A DNA stretch of 64,000 nt from Dongia_A sp964542425 (GTDB lineage Bacteria > Pseudomonadota > Alphaproteobacteria > Dongiales > Dongiaceae). Within the stretch, counting starts at the first letter, position 1. Every line of letters begins with the position of its first letter. The notes beneath the pieces were generated by a model, which ran no database searches, was not told the DNA's origin, and saw nothing but the letters and a program-made list of their open reading frames with translations. Made by a program: the position numbers and the translations under genes. The stretch covers positions 1 to 64,000 of the forward strand of contig CAZIUB010000044.1 in assembly GCA_964542425.1 (NCBI GenBank). Reading direction: 5' to 3'. This document shows positions 1-7,414 of this stretch, piece after piece.

Positions 1-168
1 GCGTATCACTCCTTTGCTGGAGAAGTGGAGGCGTCGAACACCCCCACGATACGCCGCCTTACCCTCTCACGCCGTCACCAACTTCCGCGCATAGCTCCCT
101 GGCCGCGTGATCTGGCGAACTTTAAAAACCACGACACTAGCTTTCCCTAACCCCGCATTCAAGCCGCC

Positions 169-726
169 ATGACCCTCGTTGCCATTTCCCCACCAACCTT
201 CGATGTCGCCATCGAGCTTGCCTATGCCACGCCAAACAATGTTGCCGGCCGCGCCATCTATCGCGGCGATTCCGGGGCCTATTTGCATGCAATGGCGGCG
301 GATCGCTTGGCGCGCGCCATCGCGATCGCCAAGCCCTTGGGCTTGCGGTTCAAGGTGTTCGACGCCTATCGGCCGATCGAGGCGCAATGGGCGTTGTGGA
401 ACGCCGATCCCAATCCGGAATTTCTGGCCGATCCCAGCAAGGGCGGGCCGCACAACCGGGGCGTGGCTGTCGATCTGACGCTGATCGATGCCGAGAACCG
501 GGAGCTCGACATGGGAACCGGCTTCGATTCCTTCACCGAGCTTTCCCATCATGGCCGCGCCGACGTGACTGTGGCGGCGCAGCGCAACCGGCTGCTGCTG
601 ATGGGAATCATGACCAGTGCCGGCTGGGATTTCTACCGGAACGAATGGTGGCACTATCAGTTGTTCAAGGCGCGCGACTATCCCATCATCGACCAGGCCA
701 TGTTACCGCGGCCGATGGTTCTCTGA
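169..726 (+). CDS. ddpX: D-alanyl-D-alanine dipeptidase, VanX/DdpX family
   Basis: This is a zinc metallopeptidase of the VanX/DdpX family, which hydrolyses D-Ala-D-Ala, in non-pathogens usually for peptidoglycan recycling or as a nutrient. The 185-residue protein has the family zinc motif HNRGVAVD (residues about 95-102) and the C-terminal EWWH motif (about 163-166) that supplies the catalytic Glu and third zinc ligand. The DAYRP segment near residue 66 is also typical. There is no signal peptide, so it should be cytoplasmic. It stands alone, with no peptide transporter beside it and no vancomycin-resistance genes nearby, so a housekeeping role is more likely than resistance. Confidence 0.9.
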   Translation: MTLVAISPPTFDVAIELAYATPNNVAGRAIYRGDSGAYLHAMAADRLARAIAIAKPLGLRFKVFDAYRPIEAQWALWNADPNPEFLADPSKGGPHNRGVAVDLTLIDAENRELDMGTGFDSFTELSHHGRADVTVAAQRNRLLLMGIMTSAGWDFYRNEWWHYQLFKARDYPIIDQAMLPRPMVL

Positions 727-735
727 TCTCCGATT

Positions 736-1323
736 CTAGAGAATCCGGCAGGCTTCGTCGAATTCCAGGCGCGGATTGCGCGGGAGAAGCGCTGCCGAAT
801 CGCCGTGGCCCAGATTGCACAAGAAGTTGGACCGCCACGATGTGCCGGCGAAGAATTTGGCATCCACCGTGGCGTTGTCGAACCCCGACATCGGCCCGCA
901 ATCGAGACCGAGCGCTCGTGCCGCCAGCATGAAATACGCCGCCTGCAAGCTCGCATTGCGCAATGCCGTTTCGGCGATCGTCTTGGGCTTGCCGGCGAAC
1001 CACGACCTTGCTTCGGGATCATGGAACATACGCGGCAGGTTTTCATAAAATTCCATGTCCATGGCGAAGATCGCGGTCGCCGGCGCCGCCATGGTCTTGT
1101 CGCGGTTGCCTTCCATGAGCGCTGGTCGGAGCCTTGCCTTGGCCTCGGGCGAGCGCACGAAGACGACGCGCATCGGCTGGGAATTCGCGGTGGTCGGGCC
1201 CATCTTCGCCAGATCGTAGGCTTGGCGCAGCAACGCGTCAGGTAAGCGGCGATCCTGCCATTTGACGTGGGTGCGCGCGCTTCGGAACAGGCGATCCAGG
1301 CCGGCATCGTCCAGGGCATTCAT
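736..1323 (-). CDS. rutE: RutE-like malonic semialdehyde reductase / nitroreductase
   Basis: This is an FMN-dependent nitroreductase-fold protein of 195 residues, the length of E. coli RutE (3-hydroxypropionate dehydrogenase of pyrimidine degradation). It matches that subfamily along its length: an N-terminal LDDAGLDRLF, a GPTTANSQP FMN-binding segment near residue 43, AARALGLDCGPMSGFD near residue 130, and a C-terminal FDEACRIL. No other rut genes are adjacent, although a RidA/RutC-type gene lies at 15.5 kb. Related proteins also reduce quinones or nitro compounds, so the exact substrate is an inference from subfamily resemblance. Confidence 0.85.
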   Translation of the reverse strand: MNALDDAGLDRLFRSARTHVKWQDRRLPDALLRQAYDLAKMGPTTANSQPMRVVFVRSPEAKARLRPALMEGNRDKTMAAPATAIFAMDMEFYENLPRMFHDPEARSWFAGKPKTIAETALRNASLQAAYFMLAARALGLDCGPMSGFDNATVDAKFFAGTSWRSNFLCNLGHGDSAALLPRNPRLEFDEACRIL

Positions 1324-1351
1324 GTCGAAACCCCTATCGTCGGGTTGACCG

Positions 1352-1375
1352 AAAAAAAGGGGCGGGAAACGCCCC
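1352..1375 (-). terminator. Rho-independent terminator of the Nfu gene
   Basis: On the minus strand a GGGGCG / CGCCCC stem with a five-base loop is followed directly by seven T residues. It sits just after the stop codon of the Nfu-like gene and before the convergent end of the intergenic space, so it should end that transcript. Confidence 0.85.
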
Positions 1376-1401
1376 GCCCTGGAACCTATCTAGTATCCCG
1401 T

Positions 1402-1965
1402 TCAGACCGGTCGAACCTCGACCACCTCCGGAACATAGTGACGCAGCATGTTCTCGATCCCCATCTTCAAGGTTGCCGTGGAGGATGGACAGCCGGAGCA
1501 CGAACCCTGCATGTGCAAATACACGATTCCCTCTTCGAAGGAATGGAAGATGATGTCGCCGCCATCCTGGGCCACCGCCGGGCGAACCCTGGTTTCCAGC
1601 AACTCCTTGATCTGGGCGACGATCTCGTCATCCTCGACAGCGTCGGTGCCCGCTGCCGGCGCCGGATCGCCCACATAGGCCGGCCGATCGGCCAGGAAAT
1701 GCTCCATGACCACGCCCAAAATCCGCGGCTTCAGGACCGCCCATTCGGTTGTCCCGGCCTTGGTCACGGTGATGAAATCCCCGCCCAGGAACACGCGGCT
1801 GACGCCCGAGATCAGGAACAGCCGCTCGGCCAAGGGCGAGCGCAGGGCCGCCTCGGCATTACTGAAATCCACTGTCCCGCTTGCCATGACGACGCGCCCC
1901 GGCAGAAACTTGAGCGTTGCCGGATTGGGCGTCTCTTCGGTCTGGATGAACATGGTGGGCTCCAT
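1402..1965 (-). CDS. NifU-family Fe-S scaffold/carrier protein (Nfu)
   Basis: This is an Fe-S cluster carrier of the mitochondrial NFU1/alphaproteobacterial Nfu type. The N-terminal Nfu domain (about residues 5-90) starts with the characteristic FIQTEETPNPATLKFLPG. The C-terminal NifU-like domain (about 110-185) carries the cluster-binding CSGC pair in the sequence GSCSGCPSS. The length of 187 residues is normal. It is monocistronic, with its own terminator downstream and a family A repeat starting 13 bp upstream of the start codon, so its promoter must lie inside or beyond the repeat. Confidence 0.93.
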   Translation of the reverse strand: MEPTMFIQTEETPNPATLKFLPGRVVMASGTVDFSNAEAALRSPLAERLFLISGVSRVFLGGDFITVTKAGTTEWAVLKPRILGVVMEHFLADRPAYVGDPAPAAGTDAVEDDEIVAQIKELLETRVRPAVAQDGGDIIFHSFEEGIVYLHMQGSCSGCPSSTATLKMGIENMLRHYVPEVVEVRPV

Positions 1966-1977
1966 TAAGCTCTTGTG

Positions 1978-2129
1978 CTAGTGCCAACTTTCGAAATAGC
2001 GTGATACACGAAACGCTCCGATGCTGCCACGAAAGTCGGGCCGCATGTTACCAAATAGATAGTACCCGCCGGCGTGCATTGGCGGGTCCTGATTGCCAAA
2101 TCAGCTAGTCTCACGACGGCGGGTATTAG
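1978..2129 (+). repeat. Family A dispersed two-hairpin repeat, copy A1
   Basis: A full copy of 152 bp, starting CTAGTGCCAACTTTCG and ending GGCGGGTATTAG. The first half (H1) has arms CCAACTTTCG and CGAAAGTCGG. The second half (H2) has CCCGCC followed by two possible partners: a near GGCGGG ten bases away and a far GGCGGG at the end. The space between those partners holds its own hairpin, CTGATT/AATCAG, whose sequence differs from other copies. It lies between the divergent nfu and cyclase genes. Confidence 0.9.
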
Positions 2130-2191
2130 GGAACATGGGCGAAGAGGGGAGCCGCTTCAACCCCTAACATATTAAGGACTTAGCTTACGAC

Positions 2192-3427
2192 GTGGCAAAC
2201 GATCTTCCCGCGATGACGCTCGCCACCCTGGCGGAGGGACAATGCCTCGCCTGTCCCGCGGTGGATCGGGCCTTGCGCTGGTTGCTGGGTCCGGGGCGTT
2301 TGGTGCCGGGAACGCGGGATTTCCTGCAAGGCTTCGTCGGCGAATTGACCGCCGCCGGCTTTCCCTTGCAGCGGCTGTTCATGGCGATGAAGACGCTCCA
2401 CCCACAGATCGGCGGCGTCTCGTTCATCTGGTCGCGGGAAACCGGCGAGGTCGAAGTCATCACGCGCGAGCGGCGCATTTTCCAATCCGCGATGTATCAG
2501 GAATCGCCGATGGAACGCATCTATTCGGGCGCCGCCAGCTTCATCCGGCGCCGGTTGATTGGGGCGCAAGCGATCCTCGATTTCCCGATTCTGTCCGAAA
2601 TGAAGGAACAGGGCGCCACCGACTACGCGATCTTCGGCATGGACTTCACCGGCAAGCCGTCGGCGGCGATTTCGCTGACTACGGATTACCCGGCCGGGTT
2701 CGGCGAAGAACAATTGGACAGCTTTCGGGCCATTCTGCCGATTCTGTCCTTGGTCATGGAATCGCGGGAATGGCAGCGCCGCGCTAAGACCTTGCTCGAG
2801 ACCTATCTGGGCCGGGACGCCGGAATGCGGGTCCTGGGCGGGCTCATCGAGCGGGGCGAGGGCGTCACCATCGCGGCCGCGATCTGGTATTGCGATCTGC
2901 GCGACTTCACCGCCATCAGCAATCGCCTCCCGCGCGACGAGGTGATCGCGCTCCTGAACGATTATTTCGACACCATGACCCGGCCGGTGACGGCCCAGGG
3001 CGGCGAGGTCCTGAAATTCATCGGCGACGCGGTGCTCGCCATTTTTCCGATGCACGACGATTTGGATCGCGACGAGAAATGCCGGGTGGCGCTGGTCGCG
3101 GCCAAGCAGGCGCTGGAGGGTCTGGGCGATCTCAACGAATTGCGGGCGAGTGCTGGCAAGCCGCCGCTCAAGGTGGGGATCGGGCTCCATGCCGGTTCGG
3201 TGACCTACGGCAATATCGGCACGCCCAACAGGCTGGATTTCACCGTCATCGGTCCAGCGGTCAATTTGGCCGCGCGCATCTCTGGTCTCTGCCGCGAACT
3301 CGACCAGCCGCTGCTTTCCTCGGGTACCTTCGCCTCGCCGTGTGGCACCAGGCTGGTTTCCATGGGGACGCATGCGTTGCGCGGCTTCGACGAGGCGGTT
3401 GAGGTTTTCGGCCTGCCGGAGGAATGA
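2192..3427 (+). CDS. Class III adenylate/guanylate cyclase with uncharacterised N-terminal domain
   Basis: This is a 411-residue protein with a C-terminal class III nucleotidyl cyclase domain (about residues 225-395). The metal-binding aspartates are visible in YCDLRDFTAIS and FIGDAVLAIF, and the transition-state region is in GSVTYGNIGTPNRLDFTVIG and NLAARI. The N-terminal 200 residues are predicted to be soluble and match no domain I can name with certainty; they may be a GAF-like sensor. There are no membrane segments. The start is a GTG 62 bp after repeat A1; an in-frame ATG follows eight codons in. The product is probably cAMP, but cyclase specificity cannot be read from sequence alone. 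Confidence 0.85.
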   Translation: MANDLPAMTLATLAEGQCLACPAVDRALRWLLGPGRLVPGTRDFLQGFVGELTAAGFPLQRLFMAMKTLHPQIGGVSFIWSRETGEVEVITRERRIFQSAMYQESPMERIYSGAASFIRRRLIGAQAILDFPILSEMKEQGATDYAIFGMDFTGKPSAAISLTTDYPAGFGEEQLDSFRAILPILSLVMESREWQRRAKTLLETYLGRDAGMRVLGGLIERGEGVTIAAAIWYCDLRDFTAISNRLPRDEVIALLNDYFDTMTRPVTAQGGEVLKFIGDAVLAIFPMHDDLDRDEKCRVALVAAKQALEGLGDLNELRASAGKPPLKVGIGLHAGSVTYGNIGTPNRLDFTVIGPAVNLAARISGLCRELDQPLLSSGTFASPCGTRLVSMGTHALRGFDEAVEVFGLPEE

Positions 3428-3430
3428 CAC

Positions 3431-4414
3431 CTAATCCAGCGTTACCACCACATTGCCCAGGGCCTGGCCTGATTCGACGCGGGCGTGCGCCTCGGCAATT
3501 CGTTCCAGGGGGAAAAGCGAATCGATCGGCGGCGCGAGCGCGCCCGAAGCGAGTGCCGCATTGATGTCGCGCATCGCGGCGACCCTCGCCGCTTCCGGCA
3601 GGATATAGACCAGCACCAGGCGCAGCGTCACGCCGGCGAACAACATGGGATAAAAGGGCAGCCTGGGCTGGGGCTCCGCCGCCGAGGCATAGGCAGCGAT
3701 CACGCCGTTGGCGCGCAAGCATTTGAGCGTGGTCTCCAAATTGCCGCCGAACTCGACCTCGATCACCCGATCGACGCCCCTGCCCTGCGTCGCTTCGCGC
3801 ACGCGGGTGGCCACATCCTCGGTACGATAGTTAATCACGATCTCAGCCCCTGCCGCTTTGGCGAGCGCTGCCTTGGCCGGGCCGCTCGCGGTGGCGATCA
3901 CGCGCGCCCCACCCCAATGGGCAAGCTGGATCGCGGTATGGCCGACGGCGCCGGCACCCCCGGTCACCAGCACCCATTGCCCTTTGATCGGGCCATCAAA
4001 AAAAAGACACGCATGCGCGGTCATGGCCGGAATGCCAAGGCAGGCCCCGGCGGCAAAATCGACACGGCCTGCCAATTCGACCGCCTGGCGCGCGGGCAGC
4101 GCGCAGTATTGCGCGGCAGTGCCGAACGGCCTTTGCCATTGGGCATTCCAAAGCCAGACCCGCTCGTCCACGCGTTTGGGATCGACGCCCTCACCTACCG
4201 CCTCGATCACGCCGTCGCCGTCGCTGTGCGGCACCACGCGGGGAAAAGCGATCGGGGCGCGCAGACCTTGGCGCGACTTCACATCCGATGGATTGACGCC
4301 CGAGGCTCGAATGCGCACCAGCACCTCGCCCGGCCCCGGCTTGGGCCTCTCCATTTCGCCAACGACCAGTACGTCGTCGGGGGCGCCGTTCTTCTCGTAC
4401 CAGGCTGCTTTCAT
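3431..4414 (-). CDS. NADPH:quinone oxidoreductase, zinc-independent MDR family
   Basis: This is a medium-chain dehydrogenase/reductase of 327 residues, of the QOR type. The N-terminal GroES-like domain (PGPGEVLVRIRASGVNPSD, about residues 26-45) is followed by a Rossmann domain with the nucleotide motif VTGGAGAVGHTAIQLA near residue 150. Catalytic zinc ligands are absent, which places it with quinone/enone reductases rather than alcohol dehydrogenases. Its start is separated by three bases from the stop of the DUF1330 gene, so the 5.2-3.4 kb minus-strand genes (DinB, DUF1330, QOR) probably form one transcript. Confidence 0.85.
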   Translation of the reverse strand: MKAAWYEKNGAPDDVLVVGEMERPKPGPGEVLVRIRASGVNPSDVKSRQGLRAPIAFPRVVPHSDGDGVIEAVGEGVDPKRVDERVWLWNAQWQRPFGTAAQYCALPARQAVELAGRVDFAAGACLGIPAMTAHACLFFDGPIKGQWVLVTGGAGAVGHTAIQLAHWGGARVIATASGPAKAALAKAAGAEIVINYRTEDVATRVREATQGRGVDRVIEVEFGGNLETTLKCLRANGVIAAYASAAEPQPRLPFYPMLFAGVTLRLVLVYILPEAARVAAMRDINAALASGALAPPIDSLFPLERIAEAHARVESGQALGNVVVTLD

Positions 4415-4417
4415 TGT

Positions 4418-4708
4418 CTATTCGACGCCATCGATGATGATCAAATTTCCTTCGCTCGCTTTTCGGCGGGGCGGCAGCACGTCCTGGTAGCCGGGCGATC
4501 GGTACCAGCCCTCGGCCCGTTCACGGGACGGGAACTCGAGCACGATGGTGCGCTGATAGGGCCAGTTCCCTTCGAGCGTGGTCAGGTGCCCCGCGCGAAC
4601 CAGGAATCTGCCGCCGAACGCCTCGACGGTCGCCATCACTTTGGCGCGATACCGGTCGTAAAGCCCCTGGTCGCGGACATTCACCAGCGCGATGACATAG
4701 GCCTTCAT
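4418..4708 (-). CDS. DUF1330 family small protein
   Basis: This is a 96-residue protein of the DUF1330 dimeric alpha/beta-barrel family, recognisable from MKAYVIALVNVRD at the start, a central GGRFLVRAG, and W-Y-x-S-P-x-Y near residue 70. The function of the family is unknown. It sits between the DinB-like and quinone oxidoreductase genes with very short spacers, which suggests co-transcription and possibly a shared stress or detoxification role (inference). Confidence 0.85.
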   Translation of the reverse strand: MKAYVIALVNVRDQGLYDRYRAKVMATVEAFGGRFLVRAGHLTTLEGNWPYQRTIVLEFPSRERAEGWYRSPGYQDVLPPRRKASEGNLIIIDGVE

Positions 4709-4723
4709 CTCACACCCCTTGCA

Positions 4724-5245
4724 TCAATCGAGGAAACGGGCTTCTCCGGTTTCGCCCAGATAGAAGATGAGATCGATGTCGGGGATCTCGATTCCCTCGC
4801 GCATCAGAACGGCGGTGATCTGGCCACGGTGATGGGTCTGGTGGTTGAACATGCCCGCCAGCAAGTCCCAGATCCTGGCTTGCATCCGATGATCGCGCGC
4901 AATCGTACAGTAGGTGAGGTGCTCCTGCAATCGCTCCTCGGAAAGATCGTCCATCAGCCGTATGAGGTCGGAATCCTCCTGTTCGCGCGCCCGGCGCAAC
5001 TGGTCGAAATCGTCGTGCAGCATCTGTTCGAGCGACTGAACGCCGCGATCGATGCCCATCACGCGCCCGGTCCACAGCCGGTCGACCACCAGCAGGTGAT
5101 TGAGCGTGGCATGTACCGAGCCGAAGAACAGGCCGCAATCCGCGCGATACTTGTCCGGGCTCAATTGCCCGACGCAATCATAGACATGGTTGTTCACCCA
5201 GCGGCTGAACCGAGCCAGCAACGGAAAGTGGCGCATTTCCGTCAT
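4724..5245 (-). CDS. DinB-family metal-binding protein
   Basis: This is a 173-residue four-helix-bundle protein of the DinB/YfiT superfamily. The three usual metal-binding histidines can be placed in LNHLLVVDRLW (about residue 50) and in the HQTHHRGQ motif (about 135-142). DinB proteins often act as thiol-dependent transferases (bacillithiol or mycothiol); the thiol used in an alphaproteobacterium is not known. It is the first gene of a probable three-gene minus-strand unit with DUF1330 and the quinone oxidoreductase. Confidence 0.88.
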   Translation of the reverse strand: MTEMRHFPLLARFSRWVNNHVYDCVGQLSPDKYRADCGLFFGSVHATLNHLLVVDRLWTGRVMGIDRGVQSLEQMLHDDFDQLRRAREQEDSDLIRLMDDLSEERLQEHLTYCTIARDHRMQARIWDLLAGMFNHQTHHRGQITAVLMREGIEIPDIDLIFYLGETGEARFLD

Positions 5246-5306
5246 CTCCCTCGCGATCGAAATCCCCGCCGCCGATCATAGGACAGACGGCTCGCCAGAT
5301 GCACGT

Positions 5307-6128
5307 TCATCGTTTGGTGGGAGCGCGGCTGCGCTGCAGCATGATCTGGGCCAGGCACAACATGGTCAGCGAGAACACCATGACGGCGGTGCCGATGGCG
5401 TTGATCTCCGGCGTGACGCCGCGCCGGATCGAGGAGAAGACATAGATCGGCAGCGTGTTCTTGGACCCGGCGACGAAGAAGGCGACCACGAAATCGTCGA
5501 AACTGAAGGTGAAGGACAGCAGGAAGGCGGCGAGGATCCCGGGTGCGAGCTGGGGCAGCGTCACCTGCCGGAAAGTGGCCCAGGGGTCGGCGTAAAGGTC
5601 CATTGAGGCCTCGATCAGGCTGCGGTCCATGCCGGCGAAGCGCGCGCGCACGATGACGATGACCAAGGCCATCGAGAACAGGGTATGCGCGGCGATGATC
5701 GAGCCATAACCCATGGCAAGGCGCGGCGGTTCGGCGCTTGGCCACAGCGCGGTCATGACCGCGTTGATCGCATCGAAGGTCGTGACCAGGGCGATCAGCG
5801 TGGCGATGCCGATGACGATGCCGGGAACCATGATCGCGATATAGGTGAGCGCATCGAAAGTGGTTCGCACCCAGCCCCGAACGTTCTGCAGGGCAAGAGC
5901 GGCCATGGTGCCCATGATCGCGGCCAGGATCGAGGAGACGAAGGCCACGATCAAGCTGGTCTGGAGCGCGTCCAGCATCAATTCGTTGCCCAGGAGCTTG
6001 CCATACCAATGCAGCGAGAACCCGCGAAAATCCGCGGCAGAGGTGCCGGAATTGAAGCTGAACAACACGATGAGCAGGATCGGCGAATAGAGGAAGAGAT
6101 AGACGAACCAGGCATAGGCGCGGAACAT
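5307..6128 (-). CDS. potC: Polyamine ABC transporter permease PotC
   Basis: This is the inner-membrane permease of a spermidine/putrescine ABC importer, 273 residues with about six hydrophobic segments. It has the EAA-loop signature EASMDLYADPWATFRQVTLP (about residues 180-200) that contacts the ATPase. It is the last gene of potA-potD-potB-potC. The start ATG lies only two bases after the end of repeat A2. I see no Shine-Dalgarno sequence in the bases that remain, so translation initiation must use sequence of the repeat itself or coupling across it. Confidence 0.9.
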   Translation of the reverse strand: MFRAYAWFVYLFLYSPILLIVLFSFNSGTSAADFRGFSLHWYGKLLGNELMLDALQTSLIVAFVSSILAAIMGTMAALALQNVRGWVRTTFDALTYIAIMVPGIVIGIATLIALVTTFDAINAVMTALWPSAEPPRLAMGYGSIIAAHTLFSMALVIVIVRARFAGMDRSLIEASMDLYADPWATFRQVTLPQLAPGILAAFLLSFTFSFDDFVVAFFVAGSKNTLPIYVFSSIRRGVTPEINAIGTAVMVFSLTMLCLAQIMLQRSRAPTKR

Positions 6129-6130
6129 GC

Positions 6131-6299
6131 CTAGTACCCGCCCTCGCCGACGGCCGATTCAGAAACATGTGTCCGCGGGTACATTCCGGCGGGTACGATC
6201 ATTTGCCGACATGCGCCAACTTTCGGCGAAGCATCAGGGCGTTTCCCAGGGCGTTTCCCAGGGCGTTTCATGGGTCGCGCACTTGCGAAAATTGGCACG
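6131..6299 (-). repeat. Family A repeat, copy A2 (minus orientation, expanded)
   Basis: A full copy that fills the potB-potC gap, oriented with transcription. It starts seven bases after the potB stop and ends two bases before the potC ATG. At 169 bp it is the longest copy, because H1 holds about three tandem copies of a 12-bp unit (GGGCGTTTCCCA). H2 retains GTACCCGCCG and GGGCGGGTAC arms, but its internal sequence is more diverged than in other copies. Confidence 0.85.
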
Positions 6300-6309
6300 G
6301 GTTCCTCCC

Positions 6310-7200
6310 TCAGATCAGCGAGGAATCGCGGCCGTAATTGCCGCCGCGGGTGAATTTGAGATAGCTGCCGACGATCACCAGCATGATCGCGACCAGCGCC
6401 ATGGCGACGGCCGAACCGAACGGCCAGTTCAGGGATTGCAGGAACAGATCGACGAGCGCGTTGCCGATGAAGAAGACCTTGCCGCCGCCCAGCATCTGCG
6501 GGATCAGGTATTCGCCCATCAGCAGGATGAAGACCAGCATGCACCCGGTCACCACGCCTGGGGCCGAAAGCGGCAAGGTCACCTGGCGGAAGGTGGCCCA
6601 TGGATCGGCATAGAGATCGGTCGACGCCTCCAGGAGCCGCTTGTCCAGCTTCTCCAGGCTGACATAGATCGGAAACACCATCAGCGGCAGATAGGCATAG
6701 ACGATGCCGGTCAGGACCGCGAAGGGCGTGTTGATCAGACGCACATCGGAAAAGCCAAGCAGGTCCAGGATGGCCGGGATGCCGCGCCCGCCCAGGATGA
6801 AGATCCAGGCATAGGTGCGAATGAGGAAACTGGTCCAGAACGGCACGATGACCAGGATGAGAAGCGCCAGACGCCATTTCGGCCCGGTCTTGACCGCCAG
6901 GAAATACGCCAGCGGATAGCCGGCCAGGAGGCAAATGAGGGTCCCCAAGGGCGCAAGCGTGAGTGTGTTCTTGAACGCCGTCCATCGGGCCGGGAGATTG
7001 GCGTAATTGGCCAGCGTCAAGCCAGCCTGATAGCCCCCAAACGGTGCCCGCTCGCCCACGCTGTAGACGACGACGACCAGGAGCGGCAGCACCAGCAGGA
7101 AAAAGTACCACAACGCGCTCGGCGTCAGCAGCAGAGAGGTCAACCACCGGCCGGAGAGCCTGGCGGCCCCAGTGCCAACTTTCGAAAATGCTTGATCCAT
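6310..7200 (-). CDS. potB: Polyamine ABC transporter permease PotB
   Basis: This is the second inner-membrane permease of the polyamine importer, with six hydrophobic stretches and the EAA-loop EASTDLYADPWATFRQVTLP. The conserved part starts at about LTSLLLTPSALWYFFLL. The only nearby ATG lies at 7200, inside repeat A3, and gives an N-terminus MDQAFSKVGTG encoded by the complementary strand of the repeat; a GTG at 7221 is also in the repeat. The one non-repeat alternative is a TTG at the codon for LTSLL. The start is therefore either donated by the repeat or a weak TTG. Confidence 0.85.
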   Translation of the reverse strand: MDQAFSKVGTGAARLSGRWLTSLLLTPSALWYFFLLVLPLLVVVVYSVGERAPFGGYQAGLTLANYANLPARWTAFKNTLTLAPLGTLICLLAGYPLAYFLAVKTGPKWRLALLILVIVPFWTSFLIRTYAWIFILGGRGIPAILDLLGFSDVRLINTPFAVLTGIVYAYLPLMVFPIYVSLEKLDKRLLEASTDLYADPWATFRQVTLPLSAPGVVTGCMLVFILLMGEYLIPQMLGGGKVFFIGNALVDLFLQSLNWPFGSAVAMALVAIMLVIVGSYLKFTRGGNYGRDSSLI

Positions 7201-7319
7201 GAATCGTACCAGTCGTTGCACGAAAGTTGGCGCATTCCACGCTTTGACAGTGCCCGCCGATGTGCGGCTTCCGGGGACATTTGGCTCGAATCAACCGGTC
7301 CCGCGGGCGGCGGGTAGAG
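7170..7319 (+). repeat. Family A repeat, copy A3
   Basis: A 150-bp copy between potD and potB, placed against the direction of transcription. H1 is almost perfect here (GCCAACTTTCG / CGAAAGTTGGC). H2 is the most degenerate of the full copies (GTGCCCGCCG / CGGCGGGTAGAG). The H1 end overlaps the beginning of the potB reading frame. Confidence 0.85.
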
Positions 7320-7345
7320 GGTGGGTTTGGGCGTGCTGGTCACGT

Positions 7346-7403
7346 GCAAGGCCGCACGGAACCCAACCCCGCCTACCATGGAAGGCGGAGATGGGTGCCT
7401 TGC
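7346..7403 (-). terminator. Long interrupted hairpin between potD and potB
   Basis: An imperfect hairpin formed by GCAAGGC/GCCTTGC, then ACCCA/TGGGT and CGCCT/AGGCG around a short loop. It begins 11 bases after the potD stop codon. There is no T-run, so it may be a 3'-end stabiliser that lets the binding protein be made in excess over the permeases, as in other ABC operons, rather than a full terminator (inference). Confidence 0.5.
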
Positions 7404-7414
7404 GATGCCCCGGC

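Noticed and set aside
1..55. Inverted GCGTATC / GATACGC at the left edge as an IS end
   Set aside because: The arms are only seven bases and there is no transposase to connect with them.
3485..5281. A 598-codon open frame on the plus strand opposite qor, DUF1330 and DinB
   Set aside because: It is antisense to three recognisable genes, has the His/Arg/Gln-rich composition of GC-rich shadow frames, and contains no known domain.
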